A DNA stretch of 64,000 nt from Morganella morganii (GTDB lineage Bacteria > Pseudomonadota > Gammaproteobacteria > Enterobacterales > Enterobacteriaceae), in NCBI RefSeq assembly GCF_003996855.1, contig NZ_NRQY01000001.1, positions 745,006 to 809,005 on the forward strand. Direction: 5' to 3'. The notes beneath the pieces are model-generated. The model did not search any database, was not told the DNA's origin, and worked only from the letters and a program-made list of their open reading frames with translations. The position numbers and the translations under genes were made by a program. Positions 1-8,954 of this stretch are shown here, piece by piece (positions within the stretch are counted from its first letter, which is position 1; the number at the start of each line of letters is the position of its first letter).

Positions 1-55
1 ATGTCCGTAATAATTATTTCCGCGACGATTTTCTAAAAATATTTACCAAAAAACC

Positions 56-82
56 TAAAGTGGTCTCTCAGGGTGCCGATAG
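56..82 (+). promoter_or_regulatory. Sigma-28 (FliA) promoter of fliC
   Basis: TAAA at 56-59, a spacer of exactly 15 bases, then GCCGATAG at 75-82. The known class III flagellar promoter consensus is TAAA-N15-GCCGATAA, so only the last base differs. It lies about 75 bases before the fliC start, and fliA, which encodes the sigma factor, follows fliC in this window. Confidence 0.9.
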
Positions 83-157
83 TGTTATTGCTGGCGAAAA
101 TAAGAAAGCCAAAAAGATAAGCGCTGTTTATTATTATCAATAACAAGGACATATATC

Positions 158-1276
158 ATGGCACAGGTTATCAATACTAACGTTCTGTCTCTGGTTACTC
201 AGAACAACTTAAACCGTTCACAGGGCGTACTGGGCTCTGCAATCGAGCGTCTGTCTTCAGGCTCACGTATCAACAGCGCAAAAGACGATGCAGCAGGCCA
301 GGCAATCGCTAACCGCTTCACCGCTAACGTTAAAGGTCTGACTCAGGCTGCACGTAACGCAAACGACGGTATCTCTATCGCACAGACCGCTGAAGGTGCT
401 GTTAACGAAATCAACGATAACTTACAGCGTATCCGTGAACTGACTGTTCAGGCTAAAAACAGCACTAACTCAGCAAGCGACACCAGCTCTATCCAGGCTG
501 AAGTAACTGACCGTTTAGCTGAAATCCAGCGTATCTCTGACCAGACTCAGTTCAACGGCATCAAAGTGCTGGCAAGCGACAACGAAATGAGCTTCCAGGT
601 CGGCGCAAATGACGGCGAAGTGATTGATCTGAAAATGGATCAAATCAACCAGAAAACCCTGGGTGTTGAAAACTTCAAAGTTCCTGGTAAAGATACCGTT
701 CTGAAAGATGGCGTTAAACTGACAACTGCAACAGCAAAAACAGCATTAAAAATCACTGATGCGAAAACTGATATTGTTATCGGTAAAGGCGTTGCAGACA
801 ACACCAAAGATTTAGAAATTTTTGAAACTGAAAGCGGTTCATTAGTTGCTAAAGATACTGACGGCAAATTCTACAGTGTTAAACAGGATTCTGTCTTAAA
901 AGACGCGGCTGATCCTACCAAAGGCGCAACAATTACATTAAATGTTGATACTGAAATCAGCGGACGTGTTGATACTAAAGCAAACCTGGCGAAAGCTCCG
1001 GCAGACGAATCACTGAAAACTCTGGATGCTGCATTAACCAAAGTTGATACATACCGTTCAAAACTGGGTGCATTCCAGAACCGCATGCAGTCTACCATCA
1101 ACAACCTGAACAACTCTGTTAACAGCCTGAGCGCAGCACGCAGCCGTATTCAGGATGCAGACTTCGCAACAGAAGTGTCTAACATGAGCCGTGGTCAGAT
1201 CCTGCAACAAGCAGGTACTGCTGTGCTGGCACAGGCAAACCAGGTTCCTCAGGGCGTTCTGAGCCTGTTACGTTAA
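158..1276 (+). CDS. fliC: Flagellin
   Basis: Subunit of the flagellar filament, 372 residues, exported by the flagellar type III apparatus. The conserved D0/D1 ends are clear: the N terminus starts [12 protein letters not shown], and the C terminus has the [17 protein letters not shown] block and ends QGVLSLLR. The middle part (about residues 180-280) is the variable surface domain and is short compared with the E. coli K-12 flagellin of about 500 residues. An AAGGA ribosome site precedes the ATG. A strong terminator follows. Transcription is expected from the sigma-28 promoter at 56-82. Identity is firm; the antigenic type cannot be read from sequence alone. Confidence 0.97.
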   Translation: MAQVINTNVLSLVTQNNLNRSQGVLGSAIERLSSGSRINSAKDDAAGQAIANRFTANVKGLTQAARNANDGISIAQTAEGAVNEINDNLQRIRELTVQAKNSTNSASDTSSIQAEVTDRLAEIQRISDQTQFNGIKVLASDNEMSFQVGANDGEVIDLKMDQINQKTLGVENFKVPGKDTVLKDGVKLTTATAKTALKITDAKTDIVIGKGVADNTKDLEIFETESGSLVAKDTDGKFYSVKQDSVLKDAADPTKGATITLNVDTEISGRVDTKANLAKAPADESLKTLDAALTKVDTYRSKLGAFQNRMQSTINNLNNSVNSLSAARSRIQDADFATEVSNMSRGQILQQAGTAVLAQANQVPQGVLSLLR

Positions 1277-1301
1277 TTTACGTAGTTGCTTTAACGTATT
1301 T

Positions 1302-1329
1302 AAAAGGTCAGAATATTCTGACCTTTTTT
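1302..1329 (+). terminator. fliC terminator
   Basis: An inverted repeat AAAGGTCAGAAT / ATTCTGACCTTT with no loop other than its centre, followed by a run of T. It lies 25 bases past the fliC stop and should separate fliC from fliA transcription. Confidence 0.9.
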
Positions 1330-1599
1330 TATAGGTGTTACCCATAACAGAACAAATAATATTCTAATTATTTGTTTTTTTATTCTATTAATGAACGCCT
1401 ATTTTTCTTTTTATCATATAAAATAACCGTAATTTTGCAAAATATATGATAAAAATGAAAGAGAGTATTGCTATTTGTTAATGAGGTGATTTAGGATAAG
1501 GCAAATAAGGCGTGATTTACCTCACTACTCACCGGATTGAATTCTTTTTCGGGCACGATAATAAAAGCCTTTCATGAATCTCGAAGGGTGTTTCAGGTT
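1330..1599 (+). other. fliC-fliA intergenic region
   Basis: AT-rich stretch between the fliC terminator and the fliA GTG. It must hold the fliA promoter. I see no sigma-28 match as good as the fliC one, and no convincing sigma-70 hexamer pair that I would place with confidence. No gene seen. Confidence 0.5.
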
Positions 1600-2322
1600 G
1601 TGAGTGATTTGTATACCGCCGAAGGTGTTATCAACAAAAATAGCCTGTGGGAGCGTTATTATCCCCTTATCCGGCACGAAGCCCTGAAATTGCAGGTGAG
1701 ATTACCGGCAAGCGTTGATATTGACGACTTAATTCAGGCCGGGGGTATCGGCCTGCTGCATGCCGTTGAGCGTTTTGACACCATGCAGGGTGCTACCTTT
1801 GCAACCTATGCGGTACAACGGGTCCGCGGGGCAATGCTGGATGAATTGCGGGGAAGAGATTGGACCCCCCGAAGTGTGCGCCGTCAGGCGCGGGAAATAA
1901 CCAAAGCCGTACGCGCTCTCGAGCAATCTCTGGGGCGTGCCGCTACCGAGCAGGAAATTGCTGATGCGTTGCAGATGGATATCGCGGAATACCGTCAGGT
2001 CTTAACCGATACCAATAACAGCCAGCTGTTTTCTTACGATGAGTGGCACGAAATCCACGGTGAGAGCTGCGAACCCGTCCGTGATGATGATGACGGGGGC
2101 AACCCGCTCGGTTTGTTGGTAGACGAGAGTTTACGTCACCAGGTGGTTGAAGCAATAAAACAACTGCCTGAACGTGAAAAACTGGTTCTGACTCTTTACT
2201 ACCAGGAAGAGCTGAACCTCAAGGAGATAGGCGCAGTGCTGGAAGTGGGGGAATCCCGCGTCAGCCAGTTACACAGCCAGGCAATCAAAAGGCTGCGGGC
2301 GCGCTTAAAATCCATGAAGTAA
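1600..2322 (+). CDS. fliA: Flagellar RNA polymerase sigma-28 factor
   Basis: Directs RNA polymerase to class III flagellar and chemotaxis promoters; held inactive by FlgM until the hook is built. From the GTG at 1600 the product is 240 residues, beginning VSDLYTAEGV, matching the E. coli FliA length of 239 and its MNSLYTAEGV start. An in-frame TTG at 1537 would add 21 residues with no family match. Region 2 (DLIQAGGIGLLHAVERF) and the region 4 helix-turn-helix (LKEIGAVLEVGESRVSQLHSQAIKRL) are intact. It is followed 57 bases later by fliZ, the usual fliAZ arrangement. Confidence 0.96.
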   Translation: MSDLYTAEGVINKNSLWERYYPLIRHEALKLQVRLPASVDIDDLIQAGGIGLLHAVERFDTMQGATFATYAVQRVRGAMLDELRGRDWTPRSVRRQAREITKAVRALEQSLGRAATEQEIADALQMDIAEYRQVLTDTNNSQLFSYDEWHEIHGESCEPVRDDDDGGNPLGLLVDESLRHQVVEAIKQLPEREKLVLTLYYQEELNLKEIGAVLEVGESRVSQLHSQAIKRLRARLKSMK

Positions 2323-2379
2323 CTTTGACTTTATCTTTGATTTATTTTTATTAGACTAGACTACACAAGGCGCCAGAAT

Positions 2380-2892
2380 ATGTCTGTTTCAAAACAAAAG
2401 AAACGGCCCGTAAGCCGTTACATTAAAGATTTCAAACACAGTCAGACTCACTGCAGTCATTGTCACAAAACTCTCGATCGTATCTCTCTGGTTTTCAACG
2501 GTCAGCTGATCAATAAAGAAGCTATTTCTGAAATGACAGATATGATTGATGACACCACCTGGATGGGATTACAGGACAAATTTGTGGCACTCTGCCGTTT
2601 TTGCAGCGAGATCTACTGCAACAGTGCAACGGATTATTTCGATATCATGGCATTCAAACAGTATCTGTTTGAAGAAACCGAAATGAGCCACAGCACCGTG
2701 CGCGAATATGTTGTCCGTCTGCGCCGTCTCGATGAACTGCTGTCCTCCAAAGCCTTCCCGGCCACCACGGAATTCTCCGCTGAAATTATCCAGGCACAAC
2801 TGAGTGAAGATTTATCGGATTCGGCGCTGAGCAACTACAACATTGCACTGCGCAAGTACGAACAGTATCTGGACTGGCAGGGCAAACACTGA
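2380..2892 (+). CDS. fliZ: Flagellar regulator FliZ
   Basis: DNA-binding regulator made with FliA; in E. coli it opposes sigma-S promoters and favours motility over the sessile state. 170 residues, against 183 in E. coli, the difference being a shorter C-terminal tail. The start SRYIKDFKHSQTHCSHCHK and the core EMSHSTVREYVVRLRRL match the family, the latter being the SAM-like/core-binding fold shared with tyrosine recombinase N-terminal domains. Two pairs of cysteines near the N terminus (CSHC, CRFC) are kept. It ends the fliAZ unit before a terminator facing putA. Confidence 0.94.
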   Translation: MSVSKQKKRPVSRYIKDFKHSQTHCSHCHKTLDRISLVFNGQLINKEAISEMTDMIDDTTWMGLQDKFVALCRFCSEIYCNSATDYFDIMAFKQYLFEETEMSHSTVREYVVRLRRLDELLSSKAFPATTEFSAEIIQAQLSEDLSDSALSNYNIALRKYEQYLDWQGKH

Positions 2893-2931
2893 TTTGTCTG
2901 CCAGACTATTTTTTATCAGTAAATGATAAAA

Positions 2932-2957
2932 CAAAGGGAACTTTCGTTCCCTTTTTC
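2932..2957. terminator. Bidirectional terminator between fliZ and putA
   Basis: AAAGGGAAC / GTTCCCTTT stem with a four-base loop, with T run on the plus strand and A run upstream, so it can serve both the converging fliZ and putA transcripts. Confidence 0.85.
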
Positions 2958-2978
2958 CGTTTTATAACCTGCTGATTA

Positions 2979-5900
2979 TCAACCGATTGTCATCAGGCTG
3001 GCATTTCCGCCCGCAGCAGCCGTATTCACACTGACAGCACGCTCATGCAGTAACAGCATCAGCGGAATGTTCGTGTCACCGTGACTGAGGCCCGCGACCG
3101 GCACAATTTCGCCGCCGCGCGCGGCAACATCCCGGTTTAGTGTCTGTAAGTGGTCGCTGTCACCGTGGAAAATCACACCGTTAAATACCACGGTGTCCGC
3201 TGACCAGTCTTCCGTCAGGGTGATTTGTGCACGGACAGAGTCAGGCAGAGCGTTATACAGGGAACGGGTGTGTTCCGCCGCAGGCCAGAGCTGACGACAG
3301 CCCGATGCCAGGGTTGCCCCCAGTTGCAGCAGGGCATCCTGTTCTGAATCATTCAGCCCGAGAATCGTTCCGCGCGGCAGCAGATAATAACTGTTGCGCT
3401 CCCCGGTCGGTCCCGGCAGCAGACGGCAGGTTCCGGCTTGTGACAGTTCACCGTAACGGGTAACGGCTGTCAGCACATCGTGACGGCGCTGCGCCTCCAG
3501 CCAGGTAAGGAAAGTATCAAACGGTGCCAGCAATTGTGTCCGCAGTGTCACATCCGGCGGATTGAGATCATCCTGTTCAGCCAGAAGAGTGACTACCGAA
3601 TCATCGGGCTGTTCCGCCAGCAGACGGTGGAGATAAAGCGGACCACCGGCTTTCGGACCGGTGCCGGAAAGCCCCTCGCCGCCGAATGGCTGAACCCCGA
3701 CCACTGCGCCGACAATGTTGCGGTTGACATAAATATTACCGGCTTCAATCTGTTGCGTCAGCTGTGCGATGGTTTCATCGATACGGGTGTGGATACCGAA
3801 TGTCAGCCCGTAACCGGCAGCATTAATTTTTTCTGCCAGCTCCGGCAGAGCGTCACGCGGATAACGAACCACATGCAGCACCGGACCGAAAATTTCCCGT
3901 GTCAGTTCAGAGACATCATCCAGCTCAATCAGTGTCGGCGGGATAAAGGTACCGTTAAGGAGTTCCGGTGAACCGGCATCCATTCCGAAAGCGGATTGAT
4001 ATACCGGTCTGCCTTTGCCGCGCATTTGCTGAATATGCTGGCGGATACCGTTGTGTGCCTCTTCATCTATCACCGGGCCGATATCGGTTGCCAGCACATC
4101 CGGGTTACCCAGACGGCACTCTGCCATCGCGCCTTTCAGCATTTCAATGGTGCGATCTGCCACATCCTCCTGAATACAGAGCAGACGCAGTGCCGAGCAG
4201 CGTTGTCCCGCACTGTCAAAGGCAGAACTGACCACATCCGTCACCACCTGTTCTGTCAGGGCGGAGGAGTCCGCCACCATCGCGTTCAGCCCGCCGGTTT
4301 CGGCGATCAGCGGAATAACACGGCCCTCGCTGCTCAGGCGGGCAGCCAGGTTGCGCTGTAAAATTTTGGCGACCGCCGTGGAGCCGGTAAACATCACCCC
4401 CTGAACACGCGGATCACACACCAGCTGGTTACCGGTGGTTTCACCGTCTCCCGGCAGCAGTTGCAGCACGTCGCGCGGCACACCGGCATCATGCAGCAGT
4501 GAAACAGCAACCGATGCCACCAGCGGGGTTTGTTCCGCAGGTTTCGCCAGTACCGGATTTCCGGCAGCGAGGGCGGCGGCAACCTGGCCGGTGAATATCG
4601 CCAGCGGGAAGTTCCACGGGCTGATACAGACCACCGGTCCCAGCGGACGGTGGGTATCACCGGCAAAATGGGTTTTCACCTGCGAGGCATAATAGTTGAG
4701 AAAATCAACCGCTTCGCGGACCTCAGCTATCGCATTGGAAAATGTTTTACCGGCCTCTCGCACCAGTATCCCGAGCAACGGCTGTAACTGCGCTTCCATC
4801 AGTTGTGCGGCACGGATAAGAATGTCCGCCCGCTCCTGCGGCGGGGTGGCAAACCAGATCTCCGCTGCATCAGATGCCGTGGCAAGAGCATGATTCACTT
4901 CATCTTCAGCAGCCGGACGAACATGTCCGACGATATCGTGATGATCCGCCGGGTTTCTGACCGGCAGGGCTTCTTCGGGGGCGGCAGATGTAAATGTCCC
5001 GCCGGTAAGCGGTTCACAAAGCAGATTATCACCGGCGTGGCTGAGCAGGGCGCTCGACAGTGACGCCAGGCGGTGCTCGTTACTCAGATCCAGACCGGCG
5101 GCATTGACCCTGGTCGTGCCGTACAGATTGCGCGGCAGCGGGATTTTCGGGTGCGGCAGGCCGACAGCGCCTTCTTTAGCCGCCATCGACTGAACGGCGG
5201 AAACCGGGTCTTCCACCAGCATCTCCAGCGGAATAGTACCGTCGGCGATCCGGTTTACAAAGGAGGTATTTGCGCCATTTTCCAGCAGGCGGCGCACCAG
5301 ATAAGCCAGCAGTGTTTCATGCGTGCCGACAGGGGCATACACACGGCACGGCCGGTTCAGTTTGCCGTCCGCCACCTTACCGACCACCTGCTCATACAGC
5401 GGTTCCCCCATCCCGTGCAGACACTGGAATTCATACTGGCCGGGATAATAGTTATTACCCGCCAGCTGATAAATAGCCGATAACGTGTGGGCGTTGTGGG
5501 TGGCGAACTGCGGATAGATCAGATTCGGTACTGACAGCAGCTTGCGGGTACAGGCGAGGTAAGAGATATCCGTATAAACCTTGCGGGTATAAACCGGGTA
5601 GCCTTCCAGTCCGTCCACCTGGGCGCGTTTGACTTCGCTGTCCCAGTAAGCGCCTTTTACCAGCCGGATCATCAGGCGGCGCTGGCTGCGGGAGGCCAGA
5701 TCAATCAGATAATCCACCACCACCGGGCAGCGTTTCTGGTAGGCCTGGATTACAAAACCGATGCCGTTCCAGCCCGCCAGTTGCGGGTCAAAACAGAGTT
5801 TTTCCAGTAAATCGAGGGAAATTTCCAGGCGGTCAGCTTCTTCCGCATCAATATTGATACCGATGTCATACTGACGCGCCATCACCACCAGATCACGCAG

Positions 5901-6959
5901 GGTCGGATAAAGTTCAGACATCACGCGGTCATACTGTGCACGGCTGTAGCGCGGGTGCAGGGCGGACAATTTGATGGAAATCCCCGGCCCTTCATAAATA
6001 CCGCGTCCGGCGGAGGCTTTGCCGATGGCGTGAATCGCCTGCTGATAAGAAACCAGATAGGCCTGAGCATCGGCCTCTGTCAGCGCCGCTTCCCCCAGCA
6101 TATCGTAGGAATAACGGAAGCCTTTGGCTTCATTTTTACGGGCATTTGCCAGTGCGCGGGCGATGGTTTCACCGGTGACAAACTGTTCACCCATCAGGCG
6201 CATCGCCATATCCACACCTTTGCGCACCAGCGGCTCACCACTTTTACCCAGAATGCGGTTCAGTGAGCGGCTCAGCCCGGCTTCATTATGGGTGGAAACC
6301 AGTTTACCGGTGAACAACAGTCCCCATGTGGCCGCATTGACGAACATGGATTTACTCTGGCCGAGGTGGGAATTCCAGTCACCGTGGCTGATTTTATCGC
6401 GGATCAGCACATCTCGGGTGGCTTTATCCGGAATACGCAGCAGCGCTTCGGCCAGACACATCAGTGCGATCCCTTCCTGAGAGGAGAGGGAGAATTCCTG
6501 AAGCAATCCCTGCACCAGCCCGGCACGTCCGCTGCTGTTTTTCTGATTACGCAGTTTTTCTGCCAGCCCGTAAGCCAGTTTATGGGTTGCCTGTGCAGCA
6601 TCCGGGGCGAGTTGTGCCTGCGGCAGCAGCATGGCCACGGCTTCCGGTTCCGGAATGCGGTAGGCGGATGTGATAGCCGCACGGGTAACAGATTGCGGCA
6701 GAATATCGCCGGCGAATGCCAGAAACGGCTGGCGGCTGACCGGCGTCTCAACCGGCGCGGTTTCATCTTCCTGTGAGGAAGCGGTACCGGCAGCGGGCAG
6801 TGTTCCGTCCGGCAGAGAATCGAGCTGAGCCAGATAATCAAAAATAGCCTGTCTGATCAGCCAGTGTGGCGTGCGATCGATTTTTTGCGCCGCGGCTTTG
6901 ATCCGCTCACGGGTTTCCTCATCCAGTCTGACGCCCATTGTGGTACTCACCATATTCAC
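2979..6959 (-). CDS. putA: Bifunctional proline dehydrogenase / P5C dehydrogenase and put repressor
   Basis: Trifunctional flavoprotein: oxidises proline to pyrroline-5-carboxylate with FAD at the membrane, oxidises the hydrolysed product to glutamate with NAD, and represses put genes when proline is absent. 1326 residues; E. coli PutA has 1320. N-terminal ribbon-helix-helix at residues 7-50 (TTMGVRLDEETRERI). Proline dehydrogenase barrel roughly 260-610. Aldehyde dehydrogenase part roughly 650-1130 with catalytic Cys921 in AGQRCSA. The C terminus SVNTAAAGGNASLMTIG is the family ending. Divergent from putP across a region holding its own operator hexamers. No defect seen. Confidence 0.97.
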   Translation of the reverse strand: MNMVSTTMGVRLDEETRERIKAAAQKIDRTPHWLIRQAIFDYLAQLDSLPDGTLPAAGTASSQEDETAPVETPVSRQPFLAFAGDILPQSVTRAAITSAYRIPEPEAVAMLLPQAQLAPDAAQATHKLAYGLAEKLRNQKNSSGRAGLVQGLLQEFSLSSQEGIALMCLAEALLRIPDKATRDVLIRDKISHGDWNSHLGQSKSMFVNAATWGLLFTGKLVSTHNEAGLSRSLNRILGKSGEPLVRKGVDMAMRLMGEQFVTGETIARALANARKNEAKGFRYSYDMLGEAALTEADAQAYLVSYQQAIHAIGKASAGRGIYEGPGISIKLSALHPRYSRAQYDRVMSELYPTLRDLVVMARQYDIGINIDAEEADRLEISLDLLEKLCFDPQLAGWNGIGFVIQAYQKRCPVVVDYLIDLASRSQRRLMIRLVKGAYWDSEVKRAQVDGLEGYPVYTRKVYTDISYLACTRKLLSVPNLIYPQFATHNAHTLSAIYQLAGNNYYPGQYEFQCLHGMGEPLYEQVVGKVADGKLNRPCRVYAPVGTHETLLAYLVRRLLENGANTSFVNRIADGTIPLEMLVEDPVSAVQSMAAKEGAVGLPHPKIPLPRNLYGTTRVNAAGLDLSNEHRLASLSSALLSHAGDNLLCEPLTGGTFTSAAPEEALPVRNPADHHDIVGHVRPAAEDEVNHALATASDAAEIWFATPPQERADILIRAAQLMEAQLQPLLGILVREAGKTFSNAIAEVREAVDFLNYYASQVKTHFAGDTHRPLGPVVCISPWNFPLAIFTGQVAAALAAGNPVLAKPAEQTPLVASVAVSLLHDAGVPRDVLQLLPGDGETTGNQLVCDPRVQGVMFTGSTAVAKILQRNLAARLSSEGRVIPLIAETGGLNAMVADSSALTEQVVTDVVSSAFDSAGQRCSALRLLCIQEDVADRTIEMLKGAMAECRLGNPDVLATDIGPVIDEEAHNGIRQHIQQMRGKGRPVYQSAFGMDAGSPELLNGTFIPPTLIELDDVSELTREIFGPVLHVVRYPRDALPELAEKINAAGYGLTFGIHTRIDETIAQLTQQIEAGNIYVNRNIVGAVVGVQPFGGEGLSGTGPKAGGPLYLHRLLAEQPDDSVVTLLAEQDDLNPPDVTLRTQLLAPFDTFLTWLEAQRRHDVLTAVTRYGELSQAGTCRLLPGPTGERNSYYLLPRGTILGLNDSEQDALLQLGATLASGCRQLWPAAEHTRSLYNALPDSVRAQITLTEDWSADTVVFNGVIFHGDSDHLQTLNRDVAARGGEIVPVAGLSHGDTNIPLMLLLHERAVSVNTAAAGGNASLMTIG

Positions 6960-6985
6960 TCCTCATAAACGGCAACAGGTCATGA

Positions 6986-7025
6986 GTTGCACATTAATAT
7001 CTACGAGGTTGCAACTTTGTGCAAC
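6986..7025. promoter_or_regulatory. PutA operator cluster before putA
   Basis: The PutA ribbon-helix-helix recognises GTTGCA. Copies are seen at 6986-6991 (+), 7008-7013 (+) overlapped by 7010-7015 (-), which gives the palindrome GTTGCAAC, and 7020-7025 (-). All lie within 70 bases of the putA start, consistent with autorepression. Confidence 0.8.
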
Positions 7026-7374
7026 ATTGTTAAATGAAGAGATGTATAAAGTGTGAATAATGTCGCTGTTTTATACTGATCGGACAAAACGATTAAGAAA
7101 TAAACCGTATTGGATAAAATAAAATCATTATATAACAATAGCATATTATCAATTTTAAGGCGTATAATGATTAAATCAGATGATTAACTGCATCACTTTC
7201 TGGTGATATATCCCGTGATAAAAATCACAAATATTCACTTTAGTATCGTTAATTAATTGTTGTTTTATTGTTGTTGTCGTTACTATCGGGCTGAACACAA
7301 CTCATCGCAAATTTAACAAATAATGATAATTGACGGGGCATTGTCTGTGCAGACCAGGGATGGCTGAGGCGGTG
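7026..7374. other. putA-putP control region, AT-rich centre
   Basis: AT-rich divergent promoter region of the put genes. Apart from the CRP site and the operator hexamers listed separately I see no gene here. Individual promoter hexamers cannot be chosen with confidence among the many AT-rich candidates. Confidence 0.6.
7214..7229. promoter_or_regulatory. Putative CRP site in the put control region
   Basis: CGTGA, six bases, TCACA, against the consensus TGTGA-N6-TCACA; one mismatch. It lies between the divergent put genes, which are catabolite-controlled in enteric bacteria. Confidence 0.65.
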
Positions 7375-7380
7375 TGCAAC
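7375..7380 (-). promoter_or_regulatory. PutA operator hexamer before putP
   Basis: TGCAAC on the plus strand, the complement of GTTGCA, 95 bases before the original putP ATG at 7475. In enteric put regions PutA binds sites next to both genes to loop or block both promoters. Confidence 0.6.
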
Positions 7381-7474
7381 ACAGTGATACTGGTGTGGCG
7401 CGCATCCTGTACAGAGATTGGTACACGCAATGCTGATACATGACGGACTATAAATTCAGTACAGGAACTTAACT

Positions 7475-8906
7475 ATGACAATGACGCTGACCACACCGCT
7501 CCACCAATAACTTTGACGACTATATTCTCGGCGGCCGCCGGATGGGCAGTTTTGTGACGGCATTATCCGCCGGTGCATCTGACATGAGCGGCTGGCTGCT
7601 GATGGGATTACCGGGGGTGGTTTTTTTCTCCGGTATTTCTGAATCCTGGATTGCCATCGGCCTGTGTATCGGCGCCTGGCTTAACTGGCGGATTGTTGCC
7701 GGACGTTTGCGTCTTCAGACGGAAGTCAATGATGCGCTGACGCTGCCGGATTACTTTACGCAGCGTTTTGAGGATAAAAGCCGTATCCTGCGGATTGTCT
7801 CTGCGGCTGTGATCCTGATTTTCTTCACCATTTACTGTGCGTCCGGCATCGTGGCCGGTGGTCTGCTGTTTGAAAGCACTTTTGGCATCAGTTATGAAAA
7901 AGCCATGTGGCTCGGGGCAGGCGCAACCATTGCCTATACCTTCCTCGGCGGATTCCTGGCGGTAAGCTGGACCGATACCGTGCAGGCGACACTGATGATT
8001 TTCGCCCTGATCCTGACCCCTGTAATGGTGATTACGTCCGTCGGCGGGTTTGATACCGCGCTGGCGATTATTGAGGCGAAAAGCCCGGCGTATGTGGACA
8101 TGTTCCGCGGGCTGGATATTGTTGCGATTATCTCCCTTCTGGGCTGGGGGCTGGGCTATTTCGGGCAGCCGCATATTCTGGCCCGCTTTATGGCGGCGGA
8201 TTCTCACCACACTATCCGCAGCGCACGCCGTATCAGTATGACCTGGATGGTGCTCTGCCTCGCGGGGACAATCTGTGTCGGTTTCTTCGGTATTGCCTTC
8301 TTTCAGCAGAACCCGGAACTGGCGGGGTCGGTTACGGAAAACCGTGAGCGGATTTTCATGAGCCTGACATCTATCTTATTTAATCCGTGGATTGCCGGTA
8401 TTCTGCTCTCGGCCATCCTGGTTGCGGTCATGAGTACGCTGAGCTGCCAGCTGCTGGTCAGTGCCAGCGCCCTGACGGAAGATATCTACAAACCGTTTTT
8501 CCGTAAAAATGCCTCACAGAAAGAGATGGTGCTGGTCGGGCGTATTATGGTGCTGGTGATTGCGGCGATTGCTATCTACATCGCGATGGATAAAAACAAC
8601 AAAGTGCTGGGGCGGGTCAGTAACGCATGGGCAGGGTTCGGTGCGGCATTCGGTCCGGTTATCCTGTTCTCTGTGATCTGGAAGCGGATGACCCGCAACG
8701 GCGCACTGGCGGGGATGTTCACCGGTGCGGTGACGGTTCTTATCTGGATAGAATATAAGTGGTTTAATTTATATGAAATTATTCCGGGCTTTATTCTGGC
8801 GGGTATTGCGATAGTGGAGGTCAGTCTGGCAGGTCGTGAGCCGGACAAATCGGTTCAGGGACGTTTCGCTGAGGCGGAAGATCGTTATCTCGGACGGACT
8901 GAATAA
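7475..8906 (+). pseudogene. putP: Proline/sodium symporter with a frameshifting deletion in its first helix
   Basis: Sodium-coupled proline importer of the solute:sodium symporter family. The native start is ATG 7475 with an AGGA ribosome site eight bases before; it reads MTMTLTTPLHQ and stops at 7508. In another frame the family sequence resumes at 7497 as RSTNNFDDYILGGRR and runs intact to the end. About 20 codons for membrane helix 1 are missing, and the frame change implies a deletion length of 3n+2. A shortened protein of 454 residues could start at ATG 7542; it keeps SAGASDMSG (Asp55 of E. coli) and helices 2-13. Hence either a broken gene or an N-terminally cut, perhaps partly active carrier. 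Confidence 0.85.
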
Positions 8907-8920
8907 TACAATACAAAAAC

Positions 8921-8949
8921 AAAAATCCCGGCGCTGCTGGGATTTTTTT
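8921..8949. terminator. Terminator between putP and cycA
   Basis: AAATCCC / GGGATTT stem around a GC-rich loop, followed by a run of T on the plus strand. It lies between converging genes, with an A run on the other side, so it may work both ways. Confidence 0.8.
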
Positions 8950-8954
8950 GCCTG

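Noticed and set aside
7475..7541. Programmed frameshift in putP
   Set aside because: The missing helix sequence is absent in every frame, so a ribosomal slip could not restore it; a deletion explains it better.
7608..8210. 200-codon frame opposite putP
   Set aside because: Antisense shadow; putP family sequence is continuous on the plus strand.
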